A DNA stretch of 64,000 nucleotides from Streptomyces sp. NBC_01717 (GCF_036248255.1 NZ_CP109178.1:9270095-9334094); one strand, 5' to 3'; shown: positions 1 to 10,469, counted from the first letter of the stretch. A program made the numbers and translations. The notes: generated by a model not told the origin, from the letters alone.

Positions 1-447
1 AGGAACGAGCCCGGGTCGTCGGGTGCCTCCAGTTGGGGTCCCTCAATCTGCTGCCGTCGCGCCGCCGCAGAGGGCAGCATCTTCGGTCGATTAGACGCAC
101 CACTCCGGCTACCGGAAGGAGAAGCCCAGGGCCAGGACGCCGGACCGCTGGCATGCGGGCTGAACATCCGGAGCGTCATGCCTGCTCGCAGCGTCCAGCC
201 GGGCTGTCGACGAAGGTAAGAAGGCCGTGCGCAAGACAGCGGCGGCCGGCTTGCACGCTTCGGCATCCTTGGGAATCCGAACAACTCCTCGCGCCTTGCA
301 GCATGTCCTGCTTGAGGATCATTGCGCCGACTTGCGCCATGTCCACTTGGTGACGTGGCACAGAAGTGTCAAAGTGCTGACTTTACAGTGATGCGAACGG
401 ATGGCTGACTGCCAAGGACTTCTGCCCATCTAGTTCATGAGGTTCCC
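1..447. other. Upstream region without a recognised gene
   Basis: No convincing coding signal was found on either strand. Short open frames here are arginine-rich and match no family I know. The stretch just before 448 presumably carries the promoter of the first protease gene, but I could not assign -35 and -10 boxes. Confidence 0.4.
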
Positions 448-3400
448 TTGCGTATGCCTCCGTCCCGCAGACGCGGGTTGACAGCCGCCGTCGCCGCGCT
501 GGTGGTGCTGACGGCCACCGCTCCTGCGGCGTCGGCCGACGTTACTCCGACGCCCCCATCCCCGACCGCAACTGCCGCCGCCGGTCCTGCGATTGTGCGT
601 ACCGTCACGCTGATCACCGGTGACAAGGTCACGGTGACCGTGAACGGCGGCAAGCACTCGGTCACGTCGGTAACCGATCCGCAGGGCAGGACCGGTGGCG
701 CTCACGTCATGTCGGTCGGTGACGACATCTACGTGTATCCCGAGGCGGCGTTGCCCTTCATCGCGTCCGGGGCACTGGACGAGTACCTGTTCAACGTGAC
801 CGAGCTGCTCGCGGACGGCTACGACGACGCGCGCAGCGACCATCTGCCACTGATCATCACCTACACCGACGCGGCGGCCCGCTCCCGGGCCATGAAGACC
901 CCCGAAGGCGCCAGCAAGACCCTGGCCCTGAGCAGCATCCAGGGCGCTGCGATATCCGCCAAGCACACCCGGGCGGCGGGCTTCTGGTCCTCCCTCACGG
1001 GTGCCAGGACGGCGTCCACGGGGGCGCGCTCGGCTGGGTCGGGGCCGGCGGCGCTGTCGGGTGGGATAGCGAAGGTGTGGCTGGACGGGAAAGTCAAGGC
1101 CACGCTGTCCGATACCACCGCGCAGATCGGGGCTCCCGAAGTCTGGGCGGGCGGGAACACCGGGCAGGCTGTGGACGTCGCGGTGCTGGACACCGGGATC
1201 GACGCCGCGCACCCGGACTTCGCCGACCGCATCGTGGCCACCGAGAGTTTCGTGCCGGGGCAGGACGTCACCGACCGGCAGGGCCACGGGACCCACGTCG
1301 CCTCGACCGTGGCCGGCACCGGAGCCGCGTCCGCCGGCAAGGAGAAGGGCGTCGCCCCGGGCGCCGGGCTGCACATCGGCAAGGTGCTGGACAACTACGG
1401 CAGCGGTCAGGACTCCTGGATCCTGGCGGGCATGGAGTGGGCCGCCCGGGACCAGCACGCCAAGGTCGTCAGCATGAGCCTGGGCGGCGGCCCCACCGAC
1501 GGCACCGACCCGCTCAGCCAGGCGGTGAACCGACTCAGCGAGGAGACCGGAACGCTGTTCGTCATCGCGGCCGGCAATTCCGGCCCCGCGCCGTACAGCG
1601 TGAGCACCCCGGGAGCGGCGGACGCCGCGCTGACGGTCGGCGCGGTGAACGGCCCGGGGAAGGGCGTGGATCAGCTGGCGGAGTTCTCCAGCCGTGGCCC
1701 CCGCGTGGGCGACAATGCCATCAAGCCCGATCTGACAGCCCCGGGTGTGAACGTGCTGGCGGCCCGCTCGCAGTACGCGGCGGAGGGGGAGGGTGCCTAT
1801 CAGACGATGAGCGGCACCTCCATGGCGACACCGCACGTCGCGGGCGCGGCGGCCCTGCTGGCCGCCAAGCACCCGGACTGGACGGGGCAGCAGCTCAAGG
1901 ACGCCCTGGTCAGCACCACCGCGAGCACCCAGCGGTTCAGCCCCTTCGAGGCCGGCAGCGGCCGGCTCGATATCGCCGCCGCTGTGAAGGCCACGCTGTT
2001 CGCCTCCGGGTCCGCGTTCGCCCAGGTCCACTACCCGTACACGCCGGGCCAGACCGTCCGCAAGGACGTCAGCTACACCAACACCGGGTCCGAGCCGGTC
2101 ACCGTGGACCTGTCCCTGAGCCAGGACCAGCTGCCCGAGGGTCTGTTCACCCTCACCGACTCCCGGGTGACCGTGCCCGCGCACGGCACCTCCGCCGTCG
2201 GCGTGATCACTCACCTCGACGCGGCGGAGGACAACAGCGCCTACTCCAGTCGGCTCACCGCCACCGGTGCCGACGGCTCGGTCCTCACCCGCACGCCGGT
2301 TGGCGTGAACAAGGAGGGCCACCGCGTCACGCTGTCGGTCACGGCGAAGGACCGGCACGGGGCAGCCCTGCCCGGCACCCTCGTCCTGAAGGACGTCGAG
2401 CGCAACACCGCGCCCAAGATGTACGAGGTCGATGCCTCGGGCCGCATGACCCTGCGCCTGCCCCCGAGCACCTACTCGGCATGGATGAACACCGCCGTTC
2501 CCGGGATCGACGGCACCCACACGCTGGGCTTCGCCATGTTCTCCGCGCCGCAGATCGACCTCGACGCCGACCGCACCGTCCGCTTCGACGCCGCGAACCT
2601 GCGCAAGGCGGCCGCCTACACCCCGCAGCCGACCGCTAACCAGTTCATGAGGGTCGACCAGTACCGCACCAACGGCGACCTGTTCCCGTTCATGGACAGC
2701 TACATGCCCGAGTACTGGCGCTACGACAGCCTCTGGGTGACCCCGACGCCGAAGGTGACGAAGGGCTCGTACATCTTCGCGACCCGCTGGCGGCAGGTCC
2801 AGCCGCCGCTGACGTTCTCCTCCGGCTCGCAGACCTACGACGACGTCGTCATCCAGAGCTTGTCCCGCCCGCTGCCCGAGGGCACGGGAACCTACCGGGC
2901 TGTGTGGGCCGGCAACGGCTCGGCCGCGGACTTCCGCAAGCTGAAGGTGCGTGGCCAAGTGGCGGTCGTCCGCCGCAGCGACACCGTGCCCGCCCCCGAC
3001 CAGGCCGCGGCCGCGGCGACGGCCGGCGCCAGGCAGCTGCTGATCCTGAACGACGGCTACGGAAAGTTTGACCCCTGGGCCGACCTGCCCGACGCCGCCC
3101 CGCTGCCAGTGGCCTCGCTCGGCACCGACGACAGCGCACGGCTGCTCAACCGGATCCGCAAGCCCGGCACGGCAACGCTGAAGGTGGTCTCGCACCCGCA
3201 TCCGCGCTACCTGTACGACCTCGTCCGCCACCACGACGGAGCGATCCCCCGCGACCCGTCCTACCGGCCCGGCCCCGGCGAACTGGCCCGGATCGACGAG
3301 TCGTTCCGCGACACCAAGCAGGGCGAGGCCCGCCAGTACCGCGATGACATATCCGCCATCTTCAACGGCCCCATGCTCAGCAACTCCACACCGGTCGCGA

Positions 3401-4212
3401 CCCAGGGCACGCTGACATCGTGGGTCACGGCGGGCACCGGCGTCCGCTGGGTCTCCGGCGCCGGCATGAGCGACCTCGGCCAAAGAGGCCTGGCGCGCTC
3501 GTACAAGCCGCGCAGCACCACCGGCGAGAGCTGGTTCTCACCCATCCAGCGCCCGCGACTGCTCAACGACGGCATCAGCTGGCAGGCCCCCTTCCGGGCC
3601 GGCGACATCATCAGCACTTCCGCCGTACCGGCCTGGGGAGACGCCGGCGGCCACGCCGGCGTCGTCTGGGCCGACAGCGACACCTCGAAGATCTCGCTGT
3701 ACCAGGGCGACCAACTGCTCGGCGAGGACGTCAACGAGCGGATCGTCACCGTCGAGAACGTGTCACCGGACCCGCTGCCCTACCGGATCGTGGTCGAGGG
3801 CAAAAGGAACCTGCCGGACCGGCCGTACTCGACCCGTACCCGCACCGAGTGGGGGTTCACCTCCAGCACCACGGACTACACAGTTCTCACGCCTCTGCCG
3901 CTGGTCCAGCTCGACTACGCGGTGGCCACGAATCCGGCCGGCAAGGCGCACCGGCGGACCGGGCTGACGGTCGCCCCGTCGCACCTGAAGGGAGCGGCGG
4001 GCACGGGCGAGATCCGCACGGTGACGCTGGAAGTGTCGTACGACGACGGTGCCACGTGGCACCGGACGACGCTGCGGCAGTCGGGCGGCGACTGGAAGGC
4101 GCAGCTCGACGCGCCGTCCCGGGCCCGCTTCGCGAGCCTGCGAACGACGGCGCGGGACACGAAGGGGAACAGTGTGAGCCAGACCGTAATCCGCGCCTTC
4201 GGCCTGAAGTAG
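448..4212 (+). CDS. Secreted subtilisin-like serine protease (S8), paralogue 1
   Basis: Exported S8-family endopeptidase of 1254 residues. The N-terminus has an Arg-rich n-region, a hydrophobic core and an Ala-X-Ala site near residue 30 (signal peptide). A propeptide-like segment with the motif VTLITGDKVTV follows. The catalytic domain spans about residues 235-520, with Asp248 (VLDTGID), His280 (GHGTHVAS), oxyanion Asn377 (AAGNSGP) and Ser458 (SGTSMATPHVAGA), so the triad is complete. The long C-terminal part contains a protease-associated (PA)-like segment around 828-915 and beta-rich domains. The start is TTG 448 or ATG 454; both leave the signal peptide intact. It shares its architecture with the genes at 5784 and 11028, so a tandem family is clear. 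Likely role is extracellular protein degradation; the substrate is unknown. Confidence 0.93.
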   Translation: MRMPPSRRRGLTAAVAALVVLTATAPAASADVTPTPPSPTATAAAGPAIVRTVTLITGDKVTVTVNGGKHSVTSVTDPQGRTGGAHVMSVGDDIYVYPEAALPFIASGALDEYLFNVTELLADGYDDARSDHLPLIITYTDAAARSRAMKTPEGASKTLALSSIQGAAISAKHTRAAGFWSSLTGARTASTGARSAGSGPAALSGGIAKVWLDGKVKATLSDTTAQIGAPEVWAGGNTGQAVDVAVLDTGIDAAHPDFADRIVATESFVPGQDVTDRQGHGTHVASTVAGTGAASAGKEKGVAPGAGLHIGKVLDNYGSGQDSWILAGMEWAARDQHAKVVSMSLGGGPTDGTDPLSQAVNRLSEETGTLFVIAAGNSGPAPYSVSTPGAADAALTVGAVNGPGKGVDQLAEFSSRGPRVGDNAIKPDLTAPGVNVLAARSQYAAEGEGAYQTMSGTSMATPHVAGAAALLAAKHPDWTGQQLKDALVSTTASTQRFSPFEAGSGRLDIAAAVKATLFASGSAFAQVHYPYTPGQTVRKDVSYTNTGSEPVTVDLSLSQDQLPEGLFTLTDSRVTVPAHGTSAVGVITHLDAAEDNSAYSSRLTATGADGSVLTRTPVGVNKEGHRVTLSVTAKDRHGAALPGTLVLKDVERNTAPKMYEVDASGRMTLRLPPSTYSAWMNTAVPGIDGTHTLGFAMFSAPQIDLDADRTVRFDAANLRKAAAYTPQPTANQFMRVDQYRTNGDLFPFMDSYMPEYWRYDSLWVTPTPKVTKGSYIFATRWRQVQPPLTFSSGSQTYDDVVIQSLSRPLPEGTGTYRAVWAGNGSAADFRKLKVRGQVAVVRRSDTVPAPDQAAAAATAGARQLLILNDGYGKFDPWADLPDAAPLPVASLGTDDSARLLNRIRKPGTATLKVVSHPHPRYLYDLVRHHDGAIPRDPSYRPGPGELARIDESFRDTKQGEARQYRDDISAIFNGPMLSNSTPVATQGTLTSWVTAGTGVRWVSGAGMSDLGQRGLARSYKPRSTTGESWFSPIQRPRLLNDGISWQAPFRAGDIISTSAVPAWGDAGGHAGVVWADSDTSKISLYQGDQLLGEDVNERIVTVENVSPDPLPYRIVVEGKRNLPDRPYSTRTRTEWGFTSSTTDYTVLTPLPLVQLDYAVATNPAGKAHRRTGLTVAPSHLKGAAGTGEIRTVTLEVSYDDGATWHRTTLRQSGGDWKAQLDAPSRARFASLRTTARDTKGNSVSQTVIRAFGLK

Positions 4213-4236
4213 CGACAGCGGGCGGCTGACCAAAAG

Positions 4237-4270
4237 GCCCCTGTCCGCGGTGGAGACCGCGGACAGGGGC
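4237..4270 (+). terminator. Perfect 15-bp stem terminator after protease 1
   Basis: GCCCCTGTCCGCGGT (4237-4251) pairs perfectly with 4256-4270 across a GGAG loop. It lies 25 bp past the protease stop codon. There is little T-tract, as is usual for Streptomyces terminators. Confidence 0.85.
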
Positions 4271-4427
4271 ATTGGGGGCGGCGGGGTGCCCTCTGCTGCT
4301 ACAAACGCTTCCTCAAACTCACCATATTGGACAGCGTCTAAGTCATCTGACTGAAGTCGCGGAGACGACGAATCCATAAGGTGAATGTGTCCGAAGAACC
4401 TGGGAATTCCCTATGGGGGACATCATC

Positions 4428-5109
4428 ATGACAGCGCGACATGCAGTACGGAACGTGGTTCTTGTGCACGGTGGATTCGTGGACGGATCCGGCTGGCAGG
4501 GCGTCCACGAGCGCTTCGTGAGCGCCGGTTACAACGTCAACCTCGTGCAGAAGCCGACCGAGTCCCTCGTCGGGGACGTGGCGGCGACGCTGCAGGTCGT
4601 CGCGGAGCAGGATGGCCTGTTTGCCCAGGTGGGGCACTCCTACGGCGGTGTTGTGATCTCCGAAGCCGGCCAGGACCCCAAGGTCGGCGCGCTAGTCCAC
4701 AACGCGGCCTTCGCCCCGGATAGGGGCGAGTCGGTGACCGCGCTGATCGCCGACCCGCCGCCCAGCGCGCTCGTCCCGCCGATCCTTCCGCCCAAGGAGA
4801 ACTATCTCTTCCTGGACCGAGCAGTTCCAGGCCTCCCTCGCCGGTGACTTCCCGCAGGCGCAGTTCACGGCTGACTCGCAGGTCCCGTGGGGCCTCGAAG
4901 CCCTCAACGGGACGGTCAGTGAGCCCGCGTGACGGACCAAGCCCAGCTGGTACTGGGTCGCCGCCGACGACCGCATGATCCCCCCGCCGTCCCAGCGAGC
5001 GATGGTCGAGCGTGCCGGCGCAACGGTCGCCGAGAGCCCGGGCAGCCACACCGTGTACCTCTCGAAGCCCGACGCGGTCGACCTGATCAAACAGGCCACC
5101 GACTCCTAG
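4428..5109 (+). pseudogene. Alpha/beta hydrolase, frameshifted and nonsense-mutated
   Basis: This is a decayed copy of the small cytoplasmic alpha/beta-hydrolase type found intact at 26449-27138. The oxyanion motif VLVHGGFVDGSGW and nucleophile elbow GHSYGG are preserved. A frame change near 4818 (FLD followed by EQFQASLAGD in the next frame) and an in-frame TGA at 4930, where the paralogue has Trp, stop translation. The distal frame still encodes DDRMIPPPSQRAMVERAG and the SGSH-like catalytic His region, ending at TAG 5107. The start ATG 4428 has GGGGGA just upstream; an earlier ATG at 4413 is in frame. The two independent lesions argue for real decay rather than one sequencing error. Confidence 0.82.
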
Positions 5110-5227
5110 TCCACATCCCAGGGTCGTCGTATCCGGGGCACCCATCCGCTATTGCCACGGCGCCGCAGACTCCTCGCAAGGCTGCGGGACTTGCTGCTGC
5201 ACGCCACTAGTCCGTACGGAGCAAGCA

Positions 5228-5401
5228 ATGAGAAACCCCCAACTCACCCGCCGCAGTGAGTTCGCCGTTGCCGCCGGCGCCATCGCTCTCAGTGCCGCAC
5301 TTCTGGCCCCGGCCGCCTCCGCGACGGTTCTGCAGCAGACGTCGCCTTCCGCCTCCAGTCCGAAGCTGACCAGCCCTGAGCGGTATGGCCCTGATGGGTG
5401 A
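5228..5401 (+). CDS. Short secreted-protein remnant (57 aa)
   Basis: The open frame reads MRNPQLTRRSEF followed by an Ala-rich hydrophobic stretch and an ASA cleavage-type site, then about 25 polar residues to TGA. It looks like the signal peptide of an exported protein whose mature part is lost. No family is recognised. The next 380 bp up to the second protease contain no recognisable gene. It may be a pseudogene stub rather than a working peptide. Confidence 0.35.
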   Translation: MRNPQLTRRSEFAVAAGAIALSAALLAPAASATVLQQTSPSASSPKLTSPERYGPDG

Positions 5402-5783
5402 CAGGGCCAGCCGATCCCCCCGTGCGTCAGCAACCAAGCGTGGGGCTCGGAGACCATCTCCGGCCGCACGCTTGTATGCACCGTTGTAAACCCCTGGCCC
5501 TCACAACGAGCGCTCGCGGCCAGGGCCTACCTGAGTACGCGCCACACTTCGCGCAGGACGCCACTGGCGGCAGGACGAGCGCCGTGAACGTCCCTCCCGC
5601 GCATGTCGTGTTGACCGTCCAGCGGTGCGCGGAGGGCGCGTGTCGCCCTGGCGACACGCCTTCGGCGAGCGTCGTCGTTGCGACATGTCGCAGTTGTGAC
5701 ACGTGAGGTCAGTGACAAGTGCGGCTTTATCAGTCGATTCTTTCGGGCGAGCACTGCCCCTTTGAACGAAAGGTGTTTCTCTG

Positions 5784-8700
5784 ATGACCTGGATCCGCTT
5801 GACGGCGGCGATATCGACAGGGTTGATGCTGGCCGCCGGAGGCGTGCCGACCGTCGCCGCGTCGTCGCAGACGAAGGCCACCGGGACCGCGACTCGTACC
5901 GCCGCCGTGCCGGGGGCTCGCTCCGCGACCGTGCGTCTGGTGACCGGTGACCGGGTGACCGTGACGTCGTTGCCCGGCGGACGGCACACCGCGTCGGTGC
6001 AGCCCGGACCCGGGCGCAAGCACATCCCCTTCCGCACGCTGGAGGAGGACGATAAGTCGCTGACCGTGCTGCCGTTCGACGCCGAGCCGTTGGTGTCCGC
6101 CGGCACCCTGGACCGCCGCCTCTTCGATGTGACGGCCCTGATCGCCGCCGGCTACGACGAGGCCCACACCTCCGCGCTTCCGCTGATCGTCTCCTCGGAG
6201 CCGTCACAGGTCGGTGCCAGGGTCAGCTCACAGGCGGCGAAGGCCGCCGCGGCCACCGCCGACCGGCTGGTGACGTTCAATAGGGCCGCGACGCCCTCCC
6301 GCAGCCTGGAGAGCATCCACGCGCGGTCGCTGCGGGTCGCCGACCACGACCTGGCCGCCTTCTGGAAGACGCTGAACCCCGGCGGAAAGTCGGACGCCGC
6401 CCGTGCCGCGGTCACCCCGCGCATCTCGCTGGACGGCAAGGTGAAGGCCGTGCTGGACCGCAGCACCGCGCAGATCAACGCCCCCACCGCCTGGAAGGCC
6501 GGCTACGAAGGCCAGGGCGTCAAGGTTGCCGTGCTCGACACCGGTGTCGACGCGAACCACCCGGACCTGGCCGGGCGTATCACAGAGGCCAAGGACTTCT
6601 CCGGCAGCGGGAACACCGACGACCACTTCGGCCACGGCACGCACGTCGCCTCGATCGTCGGCGGCACCGGCGCCGCCTCCGGCGGGACCCGCCGCGGTGT
6701 CGCCCCCCACGCCGACCTGCTGATCGGCAAGGTGCTCGACGACAACGGATACGGCAGCGAGTCGGGCATCATCGACGGCATGGAGTGGGCGGCCGACGAG
6801 CACGCCAAGGTCGTCAACATGAGCCTCGGTGCGAACGAGCAGACCGACGGCACCGACCCGATGAGTCAGGCCCTCAACACCCTGACCGCGTCCACCGGCA
6901 CGCTCTTCGTTGTCGCGGCGGGCAACTCGGGCCCGGGCCAGTCCACTGTCGGAACGCCTGGCGCGGCCGACGCAGCGCTGACCGTGGGGGCCGTCGACCG
7001 TGACGACTCCCTCGCCCCCTTCTCCAGCCGTGGCCCGCGCTTCGGTGACGGGGCGGTCAAGCCCGACGTGACCGCCCCCGGCGTTGGCATCGTCGCCGCC
7101 CGCGCGTCCGGTACCACCTTGGGCGACCCGGTCGATGCCAACTACGTCTCGCTGTCCGGGACGTCCATGGCCACCCCGCATGTCGCCGGCGCTGCCGCGC
7201 TACTGGCCCAGCAGCACCCCGACTGGGGCGCCCAGCAGCTCAAGGACGCGCTGATCAGCACTTCCCGGACGGTTTCCGGTACCAAGGTGACCGAGCAGGG
7301 CGGCGGCCGCATCGACCTGGCCACCGCCATGGGCCCGGTTACCGCCACCGGCTCCGTCACCCTGGCCCCGCTCCACATCGGCGACACGCAGGGAGCGCGG
7401 CAGGCGGCCACCGTCCGCTACACCAACACCGGCGACAAGCCGGTGACGCTCTCCCTGGCCGTCAACCTGGCCACCGAGACCGGCCGTGCGCTGGCCGGTG
7501 GGGTGGTTGGCGTCGGCTCCGGCACCGTGCAGGTGGGCCCCGGCGCCACGGCCGAGGTGCCGCTGCGCACCGACGCGAAGAACGCCGTCCGCGGCAAGTA
7601 CTACGGCTACCTCACTGCGAAGTCCGCCGACGGCGTGGTGGTCGCCCACACCACCGTCTCCCTCGTGGTGCACGCCCCGCAGCACCGGCTGACCGTGGTC
7701 TACCGCGACCGCGACGGCAAGGTCGTGCCGGGTTGGCTGCCGACCATCTGGGGTCCCGACGGTGTCGAGGGCTACACGGACCTCGACGCGGGGGTCGCCG
7801 TCGTGGAAGAGGGCACGTACTACGTCAGCACCAGTTTCAACGAAGCCGCCGATGACGGCGTCGGCGACGTAGGCAATGTCGTTGTCCCCGAGGTGAAGAT
7901 CACCAAAGACACGACGGTGACGCTGAACGCCGCCGAGGCCACCGAGGTGAAGATCCACACGCCTCGCCCCGCCGAGCGGTACGGCCAGTTCATCCCCATG
8001 TACTACCGTCAGATCGACGGTCAGGAACGGCTCGAGGGCATCTCGCTCTGGTTTAGTGATCGGTTCTACACCAACCCCACTGCCCCGGTCACCGACGGCG
8101 CCTTCGAGTTCACCGTACGCGCGCAGCTGAAGGCCCCCCAACTGCGGGCGAAGTTCTCCGGCGTCTCCCAGGTCACGCCCTACTACGAGAGTTTCTCCCC
8201 GGTCTTCGGGGACCAGGGCGCGCGGCTGACCGCCGTGGCCGCCGGCACGGCACAGGCGCCCGACTTCCGCGGCGCGCGCGGCAAACTGGCCGTCGTCCGG
8301 TACGACGACGACTCCGGCGGCTACGACGGTCGTGCGCTCGCGCAGACTGCCGCGGCCGCGGGCGCCAAGGCGCTGCTGGTGGTGTGGCAAAAGGGTCACA
8401 GCGTCCAGGCCGAATGGCTGCCAAACGGTGTCCGGTTGGCCCTGCCCGTGATGCGGTTCTCCTGGGCCGACGGGACGGCCCTGCTGAAGCGCATGGCAAA
8501 GGGGACCACGACGGTGGAATTCTCCGGCACGGTCCGCAGCCCCTACATGTACGACGTCATGCAGGTCTCGAAGGGCTTCATCCCTAAGACCCTCACCTTC
8601 TCGCAGCGCAACAGCGCAGAGGTCCGCGCCACCTACAGCCGCACGGGTGCCTCGCAATGGGCGAGCGAGCAGCGTTTCGCGTGGCGTCCCTACCAGAACA

Positions 8701-9599
8701 CCGCGATCGGCCAGACGAGCCGCTACGTTCCGGTGGGACAGGAACGCGTGGAGTACGTGAACGCCGGGGACGACACGCAGTGGCAGCACGCCGTGCAATA
8801 CGTCGCCGTCGATACCTTCGGAAATCCGCTGTCAAGCGGCATGCACGACAAGGCACACACCTACCAGTCCGGCTGGCACGCCACGGAACGCTGGTTCGGA
8901 GCAGTGGTCCGCCCCTCGATCCCGCGCGGTGGGCACCTGCCGTCGGTACGCAACGGCAACACCCTGTCGGTGTATGTGCCGGAGTTCAACGACTCCGGCA
9001 CCGACCACTGGTCGTTCGCGGAGAAAACCTTCGACGGAGCCGGCGACACGAACACGGCGGTGCTCTACCGCAACGGGCAGCAGATCGCCGCGTCCGACAA
9101 CGGCGCGTGGGGCAACTTCGAGGTCCCCGCGGGCAACGCCGCATACCGGCTGGACATGACGACCGCCCGCGTCTCGGACGACTGGCACTTCGGCACCAAC
9201 ACCAGCACCTCGTGGACGTTCCGCTCGGACACCACAGCCGCCCCGGAGAAGCTGCCGCTGCTCCAGGTCGACTACGCCGCACCGGTCGACGCGCAGAACG
9301 CGGTCGGCTCTGCGCACAGGCACAACCTCGGCCTGAGCGTCCGCATGCAGGACGGCATGGCCGCACCGCGCGGGGTGACACTGAAGGTCGAGACGTCCTA
9401 CGACGACGGCAAGACCTGGACCACGGCCCGCACTGCCAGGAAGGGCGGTGGGCAGTTCACCGCCACCGTCGAGCGGCCGTCCCGCCTGCACGGCGACGCG
9501 TACGTGACGCTGCGCGTCACCGCCACGGACGCCGCCGGTAACAGCGTTCAGCAGACCGTGGACCGCGCCTACCTGCACCACGGAGCCAATGATCAGTAA
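5784..9599 (+). CDS. Secreted subtilisin-like serine protease (S8), paralogue 2
   Basis: Exported S8 endopeptidase of 1271 residues. ATG 5784 is preceded by GAAAGG at a suitable distance. A signal peptide covers about residues 1-28 and is followed by the propeptide motif VRLVTGDRVTV. The catalytic residues are Asp252 (VLDTGVD), His284 (GHGTHVAS), oxyanion Asn381 (AAGNSGP) and Ser461 (SGTSMATPH). A PA-like segment starts near residue 825 (AVVRYDDDSGG onward) and lies outside the catalytic domain. It is less similar to paralogues 1 and 3 than they are to each other, especially in the C-terminal half. It is monocistronic by context, with its own terminator. The role is extracellular proteolysis; the substrate is not deducible. 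Confidence 0.93.
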   Translation: MTWIRLTAAISTGLMLAAGGVPTVAASSQTKATGTATRTAAVPGARSATVRLVTGDRVTVTSLPGGRHTASVQPGPGRKHIPFRTLEEDDKSLTVLPFDAEPLVSAGTLDRRLFDVTALIAAGYDEAHTSALPLIVSSEPSQVGARVSSQAAKAAAATADRLVTFNRAATPSRSLESIHARSLRVADHDLAAFWKTLNPGGKSDAARAAVTPRISLDGKVKAVLDRSTAQINAPTAWKAGYEGQGVKVAVLDTGVDANHPDLAGRITEAKDFSGSGNTDDHFGHGTHVASIVGGTGAASGGTRRGVAPHADLLIGKVLDDNGYGSESGIIDGMEWAADEHAKVVNMSLGANEQTDGTDPMSQALNTLTASTGTLFVVAAGNSGPGQSTVGTPGAADAALTVGAVDRDDSLAPFSSRGPRFGDGAVKPDVTAPGVGIVAARASGTTLGDPVDANYVSLSGTSMATPHVAGAAALLAQQHPDWGAQQLKDALISTSRTVSGTKVTEQGGGRIDLATAMGPVTATGSVTLAPLHIGDTQGARQAATVRYTNTGDKPVTLSLAVNLATETGRALAGGVVGVGSGTVQVGPGATAEVPLRTDAKNAVRGKYYGYLTAKSADGVVVAHTTVSLVVHAPQHRLTVVYRDRDGKVVPGWLPTIWGPDGVEGYTDLDAGVAVVEEGTYYVSTSFNEAADDGVGDVGNVVVPEVKITKDTTVTLNAAEATEVKIHTPRPAERYGQFIPMYYRQIDGQERLEGISLWFSDRFYTNPTAPVTDGAFEFTVRAQLKAPQLRAKFSGVSQVTPYYESFSPVFGDQGARLTAVAAGTAQAPDFRGARGKLAVVRYDDDSGGYDGRALAQTAAAAGAKALLVVWQKGHSVQAEWLPNGVRLALPVMRFSWADGTALLKRMAKGTTTVEFSGTVRSPYMYDVMQVSKGFIPKTLTFSQRNSAEVRATYSRTGASQWASEQRFAWRPYQNTAIGQTSRYVPVGQERVEYVNAGDDTQWQHAVQYVAVDTFGNPLSSGMHDKAHTYQSGWHATERWFGAVVRPSIPRGGHLPSVRNGNTLSVYVPEFNDSGTDHWSFAEKTFDGAGDTNTAVLYRNGQQIAASDNGAWGNFEVPAGNAAYRLDMTTARVSDDWHFGTNTSTSWTFRSDTTAAPEKLPLLQVDYAAPVDAQNAVGSAHRHNLGLSVRMQDGMAAPRGVTLKVETSYDDGKTWTTARTARKGGGQFTATVERPSRLHGDAYVTLRVTATDAAGNSVQQTVDRAYLHHGANDQ

Positions 9600-9618
9600 C
9601 GCCACGGTCTGACTTTAC

Positions 9619-9660
9619 CGCGGCGGGTGCCAGGGGATGTGAACCCCGGCACCCGCCGCG
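9619..9660 (+). terminator. Long stem-loop terminator after protease 2
   Basis: CGCGGCGGGTGCC (9619-9631) pairs perfectly with 9648-9660. The loop can itself form a GGGG/CCCC stem (9633-9636 with 9644-9647). It begins 19 bp beyond the stop codon. Confidence 0.85.
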
Positions 9661-9699
9661 CCATTTCACCTGATACCCCACCGCGGCAGCAGGGGGCGC

Positions 9700-10110
9700 G
9701 CTGACCGGAGGGCAAGGACCTCCCGCCGGGCAGACGCTGGCTCTCCCCGACCTACGATCCCGACGCCCGCTACGGGACCAAGCGCGGCTCAGGCTGGTGC
9801 GGCTACAAGGCCCATCTGAGCCATACCTGCGAGCCGGACGACCCCACCTGCTCACCCAGGTCCCGATTCCGGTATGTCACCGGTGCGTACATCGCGGCGG
9901 CGCGCGACGTGACGGAATCGAGCTGCTCGGTGCGGTTGGACACCTGCCACAAGACCTACGAGGGCGAGCACTTCACACAAGGGGCGTCCACGATCGACTG
10001 GCAGGCCAAGAAAGCTGTCTGTCCCGAGGGCAAGGTCAGAGCCAGCTGGTCCAGCCAGCGCAAGAACAGCGGTACTCACCTTTTCACGGGTGCACTTCAC
10101 CGCCCACGAC
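9700..10110 (+). pseudogene. IS1182-type transposase fragment
   Basis: The frame around 9709-9860 reads LSPTYDPDARYGTKR and GYKAHLSHTCE. A later frame (9909 onward) reads TIDWQAKKAVCPEGKVRASW. Both are typical of the central part of IS1182-family DDE transposases. The two pieces are in broken frames, and neither the start nor the C-terminus is present on this strand. It is a remnant in the gap between proteases 2 and 3. Confidence 0.65.
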
Positions 10111-10127
10111 TGCCGGCGGTCACTCCA

Positions 10128-10345
10128 TCAGGCGTCGAGTTTGATGAGGTTGATGGCCAGGGCAGAGAAGGCGTGTTGGGGGCGGACTTTGGGCTTGCCG
10201 GCTTGCCCGCGGTAGCGGGCATGGCGTATGCCCGTGACGGTGATCGCCTGGTTGATCGTTTCCTCTACTCCGGCCCGGAGCTTGTACTTTCTCCTTCCAG
10301 GACTCGTTCCTGCTCGGCGCGGCAGTGGCCAGGGGTCCATGGGGG
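10128..10345 (-). pseudogene. IS1182-type transposase C-terminal fragment
   Basis: On the minus strand the frame reads RKYKLRAGVEETINQ, then HARYRGQAGKPKVRPQHAF and ends SALAINLIKLDA with a stop at 10128. This is the characteristic C-terminal end of IS1182-family transposases. A preceding frame contains the motif RRQLTLYPKEP, also typical of this family. It is oriented opposite to the neighbouring fragment at 9700, so two copies or a rearrangement are involved. Confidence 0.65.
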
Positions 10346-10469
10346 TTCTTTGGGATAGAGGGTCAGCTGGCGGCGTCCGCGGGCAGAGAAGGGGCAGCGG
10401 ACGCGGAAGGGGGCAGGCGTCGCAGACGTCCGCACCGAACTTGACAACGATCGCGTCGCGTATGTGCTG

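Noticed and set aside
240..300. Possible tRNA-like T-arm on the minus strand
   Set aside because: A TTCGGAT-like loop is seen but no flanking T-stem, anticodon arm or acceptor stem can be formed.
430..3483. Long minus-strand open frame (over 1000 codons) opposite protease 1
   Set aside because: It is rich in Arg, Gly and Val and lacks any domain; it results from high GC at third positions of the real S8 gene on the plus strand, which has signal peptide and catalytic triad.
7200..8798. 532-codon minus-strand open frame within protease 2
   Set aside because: Antisense to an intact S8 gene; no domain, no ribosome site.
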